Shown piece by piece: positions 16,022-24,847 of a DNA stretch of 55,707 bases. The position numbers and the translations under genes are program-made. The stretch comes from an uncultured Allobosea sp. (GTDB lineage Bacteria; Pseudomonadota; Alphaproteobacteria; Rhizobiales; Beijerinckiaceae): NCBI RefSeq assembly GCF_945957345.1, contig NZ_CAMFKW010000037.1, positions 1 through 55,707 on the forward strand, in the 5' to 3' direction. How positions within the stretch are numbered: the first letter of the stretch is position 1; each line of letters opens with the position of its first letter. The notes under the pieces are model-generated. The model saw only the letters and a list, made by a program, of their open reading frames with translations. It did not search any database and was not told the DNA's origin.

Positions 16022-16455
16022 CGCACGCCGCGCAGGGCGTCGGCTACGCGCCGGAAGACCGGCGGCTGGTTCCCGAATTCAGCGTCGAGGACAATATCGT
16101 CTTGCCGGCGCTGGCACTCAGGCTGCCCGCTGCCGAACGAGGCCGGTGGCTCGACGAGGTCTATGCGCTGCTGCCGCAGCTCAAGACCATGCGCAAGCGA
16201 CCGGGCGGCGTCTCGGGCGGGCAGGGCAAGATGGTGGCGCTCGGCCGCGCCCTGATGGTGGCTCGCACGGCACTGCTGCTCGACGAGCCTTTCCAGGGGT
16301 TCGCCCCAGCGCTGGCCTTGGACTATGCGCGCACCCTCGGCGAGCTCAGGCGCAGCCGGCCCGATCTCGCGATCCTCGTTACGGAATCGACGCCGGCTCT
16401 ATTGGACGCGATCGTCGGCGAGGCCCTGCAGATCGAGCACGGCGCGATCACCTGA
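16019..16455 (+). pseudogene. livF: LivF-type ABC ATPase, C-terminal fragment (second of two halves)
   Basis: From codon 16021 the frame reads AHAAQGVGYAPEDRRLVPEF, then the signature VSGGQGKMVALGRALM, Walker B TALLLDEPFQG and the H-loop region LVTESTPALLD, ending GAIT at TGA 16455. There is no Walker A and no start codon of its own at the homology boundary. Joining it to the reverse strand at 15308-15091 through the shared TAGC gives one uninterrupted LivF of about 216 residues. It is the displaced second half of that gene. A stem-loop follows the stop. Confidence 0.85.
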
Positions 16456-16456
16456 G

Positions 16457-16471
16457 CGCCCCGCCGGGGCG
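16457..16471. terminator. short GC hairpin between convergent livF fragment and MocR gene
   Basis: CGCCCC (16457-16462) pairs with GGGGCG (16466-16471) across a three-base loop. It lies in the 19-bp gap between two converging stops. No T-run is present, so activity as a terminator is plausible but not certain. Confidence 0.4.
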
Positions 16472-16474
16472 GCT

Positions 16475-17809
16475 TCAGCCGGCGCCGGTTACCGCGAGCC
16501 GGATCGATTCCGCGACGTAGTCATAGCGATCGGCGAGGATCGCCGTCGCGACACGGATGTGATGGGTCGGCGTCACCGCGCATTTGCTGCCGGGCAGGAC
16601 CGCGATGCGATGCGCCGCGAGCGTGACCAGTGCGAATTGCTCGGAGGTGACCGGAACCCAGATGCTCAGGCCGTCGCCGGGCGGAATCGCGATGCCGCAG
16701 GCCCCAAGCGCATTCACCAGTGCCGCGCGCCGTTCCGCATAGAGCGAGCGGTTGGCGGCAAGGCGCTGCCTTGTGTCGTCGTCGGTGAGCAGCCAGGCCG
16801 TCGTCTCCTGCAGCAGCCGGCTCGTCCAGCCCGAGCTGAAGCTGCGATAGGACTGGATCTGGCGCCGGACCGTCGCGGAACTCGACAGCACGGCGAGGCG
16901 CAGATCGGGCCCGTGCGACTTCGAGAAGGACAGGATGTGGATGACCCTGTCGGGGAACAGGTGGCCCAGGCTCACGGGTGGCTGCGGCGAGACATCCCCG
17001 ATGCCGTCATCTTCGATGATCAAGGCATCGCTGCCGGCCAGGATTTCGGCCAGGGCGGCAAGCCGGGCCGGGCTGACGGCGCGGCCGGTCACCGAATGCG
17101 TGCGCGGCTGGTAGACGAAGGCGACGGGCTTTGCCGCCAGGGCCTGGGCGAGCGCCTCAGGCAGAGGCCCCTCCGCATCGCAGGCGACCGACAGGGGGCG
17201 TGCGCCCCTGTCCTCGATGATATCGAGCAAGCGCATGCCGGTCGGGTCCTCGATCGCCACCGTCGCGCCCGGCATGATCAGCGCCTGCACCACCGAATAG
17301 CAGGCATTGTAGCCGCCATTCGTCGCCAGAAAGGCTTCCGGCTCATAGGGCCAGCGCTGCTGCACCGCCTGGCGAAGGCTGTCCAGGATCGGCGTGCGCT
17401 CGTAGCTGTGCAGGTTATGGGCCGCGGAGGCGTGCCGTAACGCCAGATCCAGCGGCGGCAACACGGCGGTATCCGGCACGGAAAGCGACAAGTCGAGCAC
17501 GTCGCTGCCGAAAACGCCGGACGTGCCGGTGCGGGCCGGGCGTGGGCCGATCGTATCGCCCGTCACCCAGCTTCCCGAGCGCCCGCGCCCCTCGATCATG
17601 CGCTGATGGCGCAATTCGCTCCAGGCTTCGGAGATGGTCGCGGGGCTGATGCCGAGCCGATAGGCGAGGTCCCGGACCGTCGGCAGCTTGGCGCCGGCCG
17701 GCAACACGCCGCGGCGGATCAACATCGCGGTCTGGTTGGCGATTCCGCGTGCGCTGATTTCGGAGAACTGCCCGGCGAGCCAGGTCGCATCGTCGGTTTC
17801 GTGTGCCAA
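16475..17809 (-). CDS. MocR-type regulator: GntR helix-turn-helix fused to PLP-dependent aminotransferase fold
   Basis: A 444-residue MocR/PdxR-like transcription factor. The N-terminal GntR winged helix is at about residues 15-80 (IRRGVLPAGAKLPTVRDLAY, ISPATISEAWSELRHQRMIE). The aminotransferase-I domain follows, with LATNGGYNACYSVVQAL, the aspartate site LIIEDDGIGD and the PLP lysine in ILSFSKSHGPDLRLAVLS. Such proteins sense PLP or amino-compound ligands. The start is TTG 17809, because no ATG gives a complete helix-turn-helix. It is divergent from the binding-protein/ABC operon at 17906, its likely target. Confidence 0.88.
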   Translation of the reverse strand: MAHETDDATWLAGQFSEISARGIANQTAMLIRRGVLPAGAKLPTVRDLAYRLGISPATISEAWSELRHQRMIEGRGRSGSWVTGDTIGPRPARTGTSGVFGSDVLDLSLSVPDTAVLPPLDLALRHASAAHNLHSYERTPILDSLRQAVQQRWPYEPEAFLATNGGYNACYSVVQALIMPGATVAIEDPTGMRLLDIIEDRGARPLSVACDAEGPLPEALAQALAAKPVAFVYQPRTHSVTGRAVSPARLAALAEILAGSDALIIEDDGIGDVSPQPPVSLGHLFPDRVIHILSFSKSHGPDLRLAVLSSSATVRRQIQSYRSFSSGWTSRLLQETTAWLLTDDDTRQRLAANRSLYAERRAALVNALGACGIAIPPGDGLSIWVPVTSEQFALVTLAAHRIAVLPGSKCAVTPTHHIRVATAILADRYDYVAESIRLAVTGAG

Positions 17810-17905
17810 AGATTCCGCTCTTTAATTGTTCGATAACGTAATAACGATTGATCGCCGCTTCTGAACATTCAATTCTCCGCTGGATTGTCAATGCGGAGTG
17901 TGCCG
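17810..17905. promoter_or_regulatory. divergent promoter region between MocR gene and ABC operon
   Basis: This 96-bp AT-rich gap separates two divergent starts and must hold both promoters. It contains a direct repeat ATAACG at 17833-17838 and 17841-17846, the kind of direct repeat that MocR regulators often bind. The repeat is short, so this is only suggestive. Confidence 0.4.
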
Positions 17906-18877
17906 ATGAAGGTCGAAGTCCGGCTAGCCTTGCGCGATTGGGACTACGTGACGCCGCTCGTGCTGGGCGATGTGGCCGACGAGCGCATCGCCTTGAAAGT
18001 CGATCGCGTCGGCACCTTGCCCGAAGATCTGACGACGGACCCGGATTACGATGCCTGCGAGGTTTCGTTCAGCCGCTACACGACCGGCCGCAGCCGGGGC
18101 GAAAGTGGAATCTTCGGTGTGCCGAACTTCGTCATGCGCGGCTTCCGCCATCGCTGCATCATCACGAGCCGCGCGAGCAAGCTGACGAAGCTGGAGGAGC
18201 TGAAGGGTGCTCGCATCGGCGTCACCGGCTGGCAGGATTCCGGCAATACCTGGACGCGTGCCGCTTTGGCGCCGGCAGGCGTCGGTGTCGAGGATGCGCG
18301 CTGGTATGCTGGGCGGCTCAGCGAAGCCCATCCGATCACCGACCGGCTCGGGCCCTATGCCAGGCTGGGGCGGATCGAGGCCATGCCCGGCGAGAAGCCG
18401 ATGCTCGACGCGCTGCTTGATGGCGAACTCGACGCCATCTTCACGCCCTTCATGCCGCCGGGCTTCTACACGCCGGACTCGCCGTTCCGGCATCTGCTGA
18501 CCGATCTGCCCGGTGCCGAACTCGGCTATTTCCGTGAGGTCGGCTATGTGCCCGGCATCCATATCCTCGGCTTCAAGGCCGATTTCGCCCGGCGCCATCC
18601 CTGGCTGCCGCAGGCCCTGAGCGATCTCATCGACGAGTCGCAGCGCGTCTGGCTGGAGAAGCGTCGCAAATACGCGGATACGACGCCCTGGATCATCGAC
18701 GAACTCGGACGTTGCGGCCGCGATCTCCCGGACAGCTGGAACGCCAGCGGGCTCGAAGCCAATCGGCGGATGATCGCGGGCTTTCTCGACGAGATCCGCA
18801 GCCAAGGGCTGGCCAAGACCGACCTGACGCCGGATACGCTGTTTCCGCCGCTCGAAAATCTCGCCGACGCAGCCTGA
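17906..18877 (+). CDS. substrate-binding-fold protein resembling 4,5-dihydroxyphthalate decarboxylase
   Basis: A 323-residue protein with a type 2 periplasmic binding fold but no signal peptide; it begins MKVEVRLALRDWDYV. Segments DYDACEVSFSRYT, GVPNFVMRGFRHRCI, LEELKGARIGVTGWQDSGN and GYVPGIHILGFK match the family annotated as 4,5-dihydroxyphthalate decarboxylase or NMT1-like proteins. It is probably cytoplasmic. ATG 17906 has GGAG seven bases upstream; TTG 17885 and ATG 17891 are in frame but have no site. It heads the operon with a polar amino acid ABC transporter. It may be an enzyme or a cytosolic ligand-binding protein. Confidence 0.72.
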   Translation: MKVEVRLALRDWDYVTPLVLGDVADERIALKVDRVGTLPEDLTTDPDYDACEVSFSRYTTGRSRGESGIFGVPNFVMRGFRHRCIITSRASKLTKLEELKGARIGVTGWQDSGNTWTRAALAPAGVGVEDARWYAGRLSEAHPITDRLGPYARLGRIEAMPGEKPMLDALLDGELDAIFTPFMPPGFYTPDSPFRHLLTDLPGAELGYFREVGYVPGIHILGFKADFARRHPWLPQALSDLIDESQRVWLEKRRKYADTTPWIIDELGRCGRDLPDSWNASGLEANRRMIAGFLDEIRSQGLAKTDLTPDTLFPPLENLADAA

Positions 18878-18906
18878 GCCGAGAGGCACAATAAGGGGAT
18901 TCGATC

Positions 18907-19800
18907 ATGAAGCTTCGCATCGCGGCCTGTGCCGCCGCCTTCGTTACCCTCGCAGCCGCTCCTGCCTTCGCCCAGGCTGACGCGAGCGTGAAGATCGCCA
19001 AGCAGAGCGTGAACGAGCAGCTGCGTGCGCGCCTGCCGGAAGCGATCCGCAGCGCCGGCAAGATGACCGCCGTCAACAGCGGTTCCTTCCCGCCCTACGA
19101 GATCGTGCAGTCGCCGACCGAGGTGACCGGCGCCAGCGCCGATCTCGGCGACGCCGTCGGAGAGTTGCTCGGCATCAAGATCGAGCATGCGACGGTCAAC
19201 GGCCTGTCGTCGATCCTGACCGGCATCAAGGCCGGCCGCTATCAGTTCGCGATGGGGCCGGTCGGCGACTTCAAGTCGCGGCAGGAAGCCAATGATTTCG
19301 TCGACTGGGTGCGCGAATACGTCGTCTTTGCTGTGCAGAAGGGCAATCCGGGCGGCATCAACAGCCTGGATGACGCCTGTGGCAAGCGCATCGCCGTGCA
19401 GTCGGCAGGGTCGGCCGAGAAGGTTATCAAGGCGCAGGCCGAGAAATGCGCGGCCGATGGCAAGCCAGCGCTGACCGTCCAGTCCTACCCGGACCAGCCG
19501 ACTTCGATCCTCGCCGTGCGCTCGAAGCGGGCCGACGCCTTCTTCTCGTCGCAGGCGCCGCTGACCTATTTCGTCCAGCAGTCCAATGGCGAGCTCGAAC
19601 TGGCCGCGGTCGGCAAGTCCAACGGCTTCAGCGACCTGTTCCAGGGCGCGGTGGTGCCGAAGGGGGCGGAGCTGGGCGGCGTACTCAAGGACGCCATCAA
19701 GGTCCTGGTCGATAACGGCACCTATGCGGCCGTGATGAAGAAATGGGGGCTCGAGAACAACAAGATCGAGGCGCCCGGCATCAATCTTTCGCAGAACTGA
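18907..19800 (+). CDS. amino acid ABC transporter substrate-binding protein (PAAT family)
   Basis: A 297-residue periplasmic binding protein. The signal peptide is residues 1-23 (AACAAAFVTLAAAPAFA, cleavage before QAD). The SBP_bac_3 fold shows GKMTAVNSGSFPPYEIVQSP, SADLGDAVGELLGIKIEHAT and DDACGKRIAVQSAGSAEKVI. A Shine-Dalgarno-like AAGGGG precedes the ATG. It is followed after 3 bp by the permease. It delivers a polar amino acid or related acid to the permease-ATPase pair; the ligand is not readable. Confidence 0.9.
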   Translation: MKLRIAACAAAFVTLAAAPAFAQADASVKIAKQSVNEQLRARLPEAIRSAGKMTAVNSGSFPPYEIVQSPTEVTGASADLGDAVGELLGIKIEHATVNGLSSILTGIKAGRYQFAMGPVGDFKSRQEANDFVDWVREYVVFAVQKGNPGGINSLDDACGKRIAVQSAGSAEKVIKAQAEKCAADGKPALTVQSYPDQPTSILAVRSKRADAFFSSQAPLTYFVQQSNGELELAAVGKSNGFSDLFQGAVVPKGAELGGVLKDAIKVLVDNGTYAAVMKKWGLENNKIEAPGINLSQN

Positions 19801-19803
19801 GCC

Positions 19804-20721
19804 ATGGCAGGCGCTTCGGTGGAGATCAGCTCAGGCGAGGCGGCGTTGCGCGACGTCGCCAATGCGCACCAGCCTCCTGCCTGGGGGCGCTGGCTGCTCT
19901 GGGCCTTCGTGCTGGCGGTCGCGGCGAATTTCGCCTGGATCGTCGCGCATAACCCGCATTTCGGCTGGCCGATCGTCGGCCAGTGGTTCACCGAAGCCTC
20001 GATCCTGCGCGGGCTCGGCGTCACGCTCGGCCTGACCGTGGTGGCGATGACGCTGGGCACGGCGCTCGGCCTCGTCCTCGCCATCGCGCGGATGTCCAAG
20101 GACCGGCTGTTCGGCTCGCTCTCGGGGCTGTTCATCTGGTTCTTCCGCGGCACGCCGCTGCTGGTCCAGCTCATCTTCTGGTACAACCTGTCGACGCTGT
20201 TCCCTGAGATCGTGCTGAAAATTCCATTCGGCCCGGTTCTGGCGAGCTGGAACACCAACGATCTGATCACGCCGATGACGGCGGCCATCGCCGGCCTCTC
20301 CCTCAACGAAGCCGCCTATATGGCTGAGATCATCCGCGGCGGCCTGCTTTCGGTCGACAAGGGGCAGGTCGAGGCGACCGACGCCTTCGGCATGACCCGC
20401 GCGCGGGCGCTGCGGCGGGTGATCATCCCGCAGGCCATGCGCTCGATCGTGCCGCCGACCGGCAACCAGCTCATCAGCATGATCAAGGCGACCTCGTTGG
20501 TGAGCGTCATCGCCATGGCCGACCTGCTCTACTCGGTTCAGAACGTCTATAACCGCACCTTCGAGGTGATCCCGATGCTGATGGTCGCGGTGATCTGGTA
20601 TCTGATCATCACCTCGATCCTGAACATCGTGCAGGGCTTCATCGAGCGCTATTACGCCCGTGGCGAGCGCGGCACGGTGAGCGCCGACAAGGTGCCCGTC
20701 CGGGTGGAGGAGCCCGCATGA
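19804..20721 (+). CDS. amino acid ABC transporter permease (PAAT family)
   Basis: A 305-residue inner-membrane permease of the HisMQ type. Transmembrane spans are visible at LLWAFVLAVAANFAWIV, LGVTLGLTVVAMTLGTALGL, FIWFFRGTPLLVQLIFWYNL and MLMVAVIWYLIITSILNIV. The cytoplasmic EAA loop reads EATDAFGMTRARALRRVIIP. A long N-terminal hydrophilic leader (about 35 residues) precedes the first span. The stop overlaps the ATPase ATG (ATGA 20718-20721), so the two are coupled. Confidence 0.92.
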   Translation: MAGASVEISSGEAALRDVANAHQPPAWGRWLLWAFVLAVAANFAWIVAHNPHFGWPIVGQWFTEASILRGLGVTLGLTVVAMTLGTALGLVLAIARMSKDRLFGSLSGLFIWFFRGTPLLVQLIFWYNLSTLFPEIVLKIPFGPVLASWNTNDLITPMTAAIAGLSLNEAAYMAEIIRGGLLSVDKGQVEATDAFGMTRARALRRVIIPQAMRSIVPPTGNQLISMIKATSLVSVIAMADLLYSVQNVYNRTFEVIPMLMVAVIWYLIITSILNIVQGFIERYYARGERGTVSADKVPVRVEEPA

Positions 20722-21509
20722 GCAAGGCTGCCGAGGGCGCCGCGCCGATGGTGCGCGCCCGCAATGTCCACAAATCCTTCGGCCCGAACGAAGTCCTGAA
20801 GGGCATCGATCTCGATGTCGCGCCGGGCGAGGTCGTCGTCGTGCTCGGGCCGTCCGGCTCCGGCAAGTCGACCTTCCTGCGCTGCATCAACCACCTGGAA
20901 TCGATCCAGCGCGGTTTCATCGAAGTCGATGGCGAGCAGATCGGCTACGCCTTGCGCGGCACGCGGCTCAACCGGCTGTCGGACCATGCCATCGCCGTGC
21001 AGCGCCGCAAGATCGGCATGGTCTTCCAGCAGTTCAATCTCTACCCGCATATGACGGCGCTGGAGAACGTGGTCGAGGCGCCGATCGGCGTGCATGGCCA
21101 GCCGCGTGCCGAGGCGCAGGCCAATGCGATGGAGCTGCTTGCCCGCGTCGGGCTGGCGGAGAAAGCGAATGCCTACCCGCGACAGCTCTCCGGCGGCCAG
21201 CAGCAGCGCGTCGCGATCGCGCGGGCGCTCGCGATCCGGCCGAAGCTGATGCTGTTCGACGAGCCGACCTCGGCGCTGGACCCCGAGCTCGTCGGCGAGG
21301 TGCTGAGCGTGATGCGCGACCTCGCCAAGCAGGGCCTGACCATGATCGTGGTCACCCACGAGATCGGCTTCGCCCGGGAGGCGGCCGACCGGGTCGTCTT
21401 CATGGATGGCGGCGTGGTGGTGGAGCAGGGGCCGCCGCAGGACGTGCTGGGCAACCCGCAGCACCCGCGCACGCGGCTTTTCCTGAGCCGCTTCATCGAG
21501 AAGGTCTGA
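20718..21509 (+). CDS. amino acid ABC transporter ATP-binding protein (PAAT family)
   Basis: A 263-residue ATPase of the GlnQ/HisP type. Walker A is GPSGSGKST, the Q-loop FQQFNLYPHMTALENV, the signature LSGGQQQRVAIARAL, Walker B LMLFDEPTSALD and the switch His in VTHEIGFA. It powers import through the permease encoded just upstream with a 4-bp overlap. Length and order are those of a complete three-gene polar amino acid importer. Confidence 0.93.
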   Translation: MSKAAEGAAPMVRARNVHKSFGPNEVLKGIDLDVAPGEVVVVLGPSGSGKSTFLRCINHLESIQRGFIEVDGEQIGYALRGTRLNRLSDHAIAVQRRKIGMVFQQFNLYPHMTALENVVEAPIGVHGQPRAEAQANAMELLARVGLAEKANAYPRQLSGGQQQRVAIARALAIRPKLMLFDEPTSALDPELVGEVLSVMRDLAKQGLTMIVVTHEIGFAREAADRVVFMDGGVVVEQGPPQDVLGNPQHPRTRLFLSRFIEKV

Positions 21510-21754
21510 CGGAGCGGGCGTTCCTGTCGCGTGCAACCGGCGGATGTTCTTCAGTTGCGAGCAGGCGGGGACCTTCGATATGCCCTTTGCAGGGGGCTGC
21601 GATCTCGTGGGTGAGCCCGACGCCGGGCAGGCGTAGCCCGCACGCGCGCTTCGTTGATGCCACTCGATCGCGGCGCCGGTATCTTCTCCTCGAATCCGGT
21701 GCACGCGACGGTTCACGCCGGGCCGCCGCCGTGCGCCAAGAGCGAGCCGACGCC
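21510..21754. other. 245-bp gap between ABC ATPase and acyl-CoA dehydrogenase
   Basis: No coding feature is supported. The dehydrogenase frame stays open back to 21587, but the residues upstream of ATG 21755 are Arg/Ser/Pro-rich and do not look like this family. No strong promoter or terminator is visible. Confidence 0.4.
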
Positions 21755-22924
21755 ATGACGACAGATCATCACCATCCGGACGCCCATGCCGATATCCGCG
21801 ATGCGGTGGCCAAGCTCTGCGCGGACTATCCGGGCGAATACTGGCGCAAACTCGACCGCGAGATGGCCTATCCGACGGAGTTCGTGACGGCGCTGACGGA
21901 AAGCGGCTTTCTCTCGGCGTTGATCCCCGAGGAGTACGGCGGGGCAGGCCTCACGCTCTCGGCGGCGGCTGTCATCATGGAGGAGATCCAGCTTCAGGGC
22001 TGCAACGGCGCCGCCTGTCACGCCCAGATGTATGTGATGGGCACGGTGCTGCGCCACGGCAGCGAGGACCAGAAGCGGCGCTACCTCCCGAAGATCGCTT
22101 CGGGCGAACTGCGCCTCCAGGCCTTCGGCGTCACCGAGCCGACCAGCGGCACGGACACCACGGCGCTGCGCACCACCGCCCGCCGCGAGGGTGACCACTA
22201 CATCGTCAACGGCCAGAAGATCTGGACGAGTCGTGCCGCGCAGTCCGACCTGATGCTGCTGCTCGCCCGCACCACGTCGCGCGACCAGGTCGCCAAGCGC
22301 ACCGACGGGCTCTCGGTCTTCATCCTCGACATGCGTGAGGCGTTGAAGGACGGCCTGACCATCCGGCCCATCCGCACGATGATGAACCACGCCACGACCG
22401 AGGTCTTCTTCGACAATGTGAAGGTCCCGGCCGAAAACCTCGTCGGCGAGGAGGGCAGGGGCTTCCGCTACATCCTCTCCGGCATGAATGCCGAGCGCAT
22501 CCTGATCGCGGCCGAATGCGTCGGCGATGCCAAATGGTTCATCGACAAGGCTTCGACCTATGCCAGGGAGCGTCATGTCTTCGGCCGGCCGATCGGCCAG
22601 AACCAGGGCATCCAATTCCCGATCGCCAAGGCCTACGCCAACATGCGTGCGGCCGAGCTGATGGTGCGCGAGGCGATCCGGCTCTACGAAGCCGGCGCCA
22701 ATCCGGGCGCCGAGGCCAATATGGCGAAGATGTTGGCGGCAGATGCCTCCTTCGAGGCCGCCAATGCCTGCGTGCAGACTCATGGCGGCTTCGGCTTCGC
22801 CGAGGAATACGATGTCGAACGCAAGTTTAGGGAGACGCGGCTCTATCAGGTCGCGCCGATCTCGACGAACCTGATCCTGTCCTATCTCGCCGAGCATGTG
22901 CTGGGCATGCCGCGCTCGTACTAA
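21755..22924 (+). CDS. acyl-CoA dehydrogenase family protein
   Basis: A 389-residue FAD flavoenzyme. It opens with a His-rich N-terminus, then AHADIRDAVAKLCADYPGEY. FAD/substrate motifs are LIPEEYGGAGLTL, FGVTEPTSGTDTTALRTTA, NGQKIWTSRA and the C-terminal THGGFGFAEEYDVERKFRE, where the catalytic Glu is expected in the short- and medium-chain class. The start ATG 21755 is chosen because upstream residues are unrelated. It oxidises an acyl-CoA at the alpha-beta bond; chain length is not readable. It may work with the preceding importer. Confidence 0.9.
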   Translation: MTTDHHHPDAHADIRDAVAKLCADYPGEYWRKLDREMAYPTEFVTALTESGFLSALIPEEYGGAGLTLSAAAVIMEEIQLQGCNGAACHAQMYVMGTVLRHGSEDQKRRYLPKIASGELRLQAFGVTEPTSGTDTTALRTTARREGDHYIVNGQKIWTSRAAQSDLMLLLARTTSRDQVAKRTDGLSVFILDMREALKDGLTIRPIRTMMNHATTEVFFDNVKVPAENLVGEEGRGFRYILSGMNAERILIAAECVGDAKWFIDKASTYARERHVFGRPIGQNQGIQFPIAKAYANMRAAELMVREAIRLYEAGANPGAEANMAKMLAADASFEAANACVQTHGGFGFAEEYDVERKFRETRLYQVAPISTNLILSYLAEHVLGMPRSY

Positions 22925-23019
22925 GTCGGCCCGCCCGCCCGCCGGGACCTGCGACGTCGTTCTCGCCCGCGATTATGGGGCAGGGCGCGAACTGGCCGAT
23001 GTTCGCGCTGCGCTTCGGG

Positions 23020-24297
23020 TCAGCGCAGCTTTTGCACCTCTTCCGCCGTGACTGTCGGCTGCTGGCCGCTCCAGCTCGCCCGCAGCCAGTTGGAGAGATC
23101 GGCGATCTGCTGGTCGGAGAGCTGCCCCGCGAAGCCGGGCATCGGCTGCATGCGCTCCAGCCCTGGGAAGCGCTGGGCCGGAATGCCGGTCAGGATGACC
23201 TTGTTCAGATTGCGCGCATCCGCCAGCCGCAGCGAGGCATTGGTCGCCAGCGGCACGACGACATGCGGGATGCCCTGTCCCTCGCCACCATGGCAGCTTG
23301 CACAGACGGCGAGATAGCTGGCGCGGGCCGAGGCCGCGACCTCCGCGGAGACGGCGACCGGCTGCGGCGGGGCCGGCGGGGTCGCCTGTTCCGGCAGCTT
23401 GTCGAGGTCGAAGAGATAGGCCGACATCGCCGCGAGGTCTTCGTTGGTGAAATACTGGGTCGAGAAATGCACGACCTCGAACATCTGGTTGGTCATCGCG
23501 CCCTGCGCCGAGATGCCCGATTTCATGAAACTGGCGAAGACCAGCGGATCAAAGCCCATCCGCGCCAGCCCGGCCTTGGTGATATCCGGCGCGATCACGC
23601 CTTCAAGTTCCGAGCCCTGGAGATAGGCGCTCTCCTTCATGCCCATCGCGAGGTTGCGCGGCGTATGGCATTCGCCGCAATGAGCGAGCGCATCGGTCAG
23701 GTAGCGGCCGCGGTTCCAGGCCGCCGAGCGGCCGGCGACCTCCGTCTTCGTATCGGAGGACAGGTTGACGAGGTTCCAGAAGGTCAGGCCCTGCCGGATG
23801 TTGAGCGGAAAGGGCAGATGACTGGCCTTGTTCGCCACCTTCATCGGCTCGCGGCTCATCAGGAAGGCATAGACCGCATCGACATCCTCGGCCGTCAGCT
23901 TGCGGTAGGAAGCATAGGGCATCGCCGGATAGAGATGGCCGTTCTTGCCGACGCCATCTCGCACGGCGCGGTGGAACTCGGCCCGCGTCCAGTTGCCGAT
24001 ACCGTGTTCCTTGTCTGGCGAGATATTGGTGGAGAAGATCGTCCCGAACGGCGTCTCGAAGGGCAGGCCGCCGGCCCAGGGTGCGCCGCCCTTGGTGACA
24101 TGGCAGGCATAGCAATCGGCCGCGACCGCGACATAGGCGCCGCGCTTGGCGAGCATCTTCATCTGCTCGGCCGACAGGGGCTGTTCGATATCCTTGGCCA
24201 CGACGCTGCGCTCGAGCAGGCCGAGGAACACGGCCCCGGCGGCGAGCGCACCGAGGACGGCGACCGTCAGGACGGCCAGAAGCAGCTTCCTCGCCAT
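23020..24297 (-). CDS. triheme cytochrome c, electron-transfer subunit of a membrane dehydrogenase
   Basis: A 425-residue c-type cytochrome. An N-terminal membrane anchor or signal is at residues 5-26 (LLLAVLTVAVLGALAAGAVF). There are three haem sites, CYACH, CGECH and CASCH, spaced across the protein like the cytochrome subunit of acetic-acid-bacterial alcohol dehydrogenase and of IorAB-type aldehyde oxidases. The gene is 4 bp downstream of the 2Fe-2S subunit, so it should take electrons from that molybdenum enzyme to the respiratory chain. It is exported and attached to the periplasmic face. Confidence 0.9.
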   Translation of the reverse strand: MARKLLLAVLTVAVLGALAAGAVFLGLLERSVVAKDIEQPLSAEQMKMLAKRGAYVAVAADCYACHVTKGGAPWAGGLPFETPFGTIFSTNISPDKEHGIGNWTRAEFHRAVRDGVGKNGHLYPAMPYASYRKLTAEDVDAVYAFLMSREPMKVANKASHLPFPLNIRQGLTFWNLVNLSSDTKTEVAGRSAAWNRGRYLTDALAHCGECHTPRNLAMGMKESAYLQGSELEGVIAPDITKAGLARMGFDPLVFASFMKSGISAQGAMTNQMFEVVHFSTQYFTNEDLAAMSAYLFDLDKLPEQATPPAPPQPVAVSAEVAASARASYLAVCASCHGGEGQGIPHVVVPLATNASLRLADARNLNKVILTGIPAQRFPGLERMQPMPGFAGQLSDQQIADLSNWLRASWSGQQPTVTAEEVQKLR

Positions 24298-24301
24298 GCG
24301 C

Positions 24302-24847
24302 TTACGCCTTCACCAAGCCAGGTGTCTTGAGAGCGAGGTCGCGCACGGCCTCGAAATAGCGGACATAGCCGGTGCAGCGACAGATATGCCGGTCGAGCGC
24401 TTCGCTGATCACCTGCTCCAGCGCCTCGCGCTTCACCGGATTGCGCTTCAACTGGTCGAGCAGCACCGTCGCGCCAGTGACGAAGCCCGGCGTGCAGTAG
24501 CCGCACTGGAAGGAGAAATGCTCGATGAAGGCCTGCTGGACCGGCGAGAGCGCGGTGATGGCGCCATTGGCGTCGCGCTGGGCATGGCCCTCCACCGTCC
24601 GGATCTTGCGGCCGGCGAACCAATGCGCGCCGGTGATGCAGGTGCGCATCTCCTCCAGCGTGCCGTCGGGCTTCTCCAGCACCACGGTGCAGGCATGGCA
24701 GATGCCTTGGCCGCAGCCCATGCGCGAGCCGGTGAGATCGAGATATTCGTACAGGAAATCCTGCATCATCATCGCCTCGGGCACGTCGATCGGGCCGACG
24801 GCCTTGTCGTTGATAGTCAGGGAGAGCGGCTTGGTCACGATGGTCAT
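24302..24847 (-). CDS. 2Fe-2S subunit of a molybdenum hydroxylase (IorA-like)
   Basis: A 181-residue subunit with two 2Fe-2S clusters. The plant-type cluster uses C45, C50, C53 and C70 (GCGQGICHAC). The second uses C115, C118, C156 and C158 (QCGYCTPG, RHICRCTGY). It passes electrons from the molybdopterin subunit to the cytochrome. The start ATG 24847 overlaps the stop of the large subunit (ATGA 24844-24847). Open frame upstream of that ATG is shadow of the large subunit. Length is slightly greater than the typical 150-160. Confidence 0.9.
   Translation of the reverse strand: MTIVTKPLSLTINDKAVGPIDVPEAMMMQDFLYEYLDLTGSRMGCGQGICHACTVVLEKPDGTLEEMRTCITGAHWFAGRKIRTVEGHAQRDANGAITALSPVQQAFIEHFSFQCGYCTPGFVTGATVLLDQLKRNPVKREALEQVISEALDRHICRCTGYVRYFEAVRDLALKTPGLVKA

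Noticed and set aside
15040..16030. Insertion sequence or transposon as the cause of the liv break
   Set aside because: No transposase, no terminal inverted repeats beyond 4 bp and no target duplication are visible; simple inversion explains both junctions.
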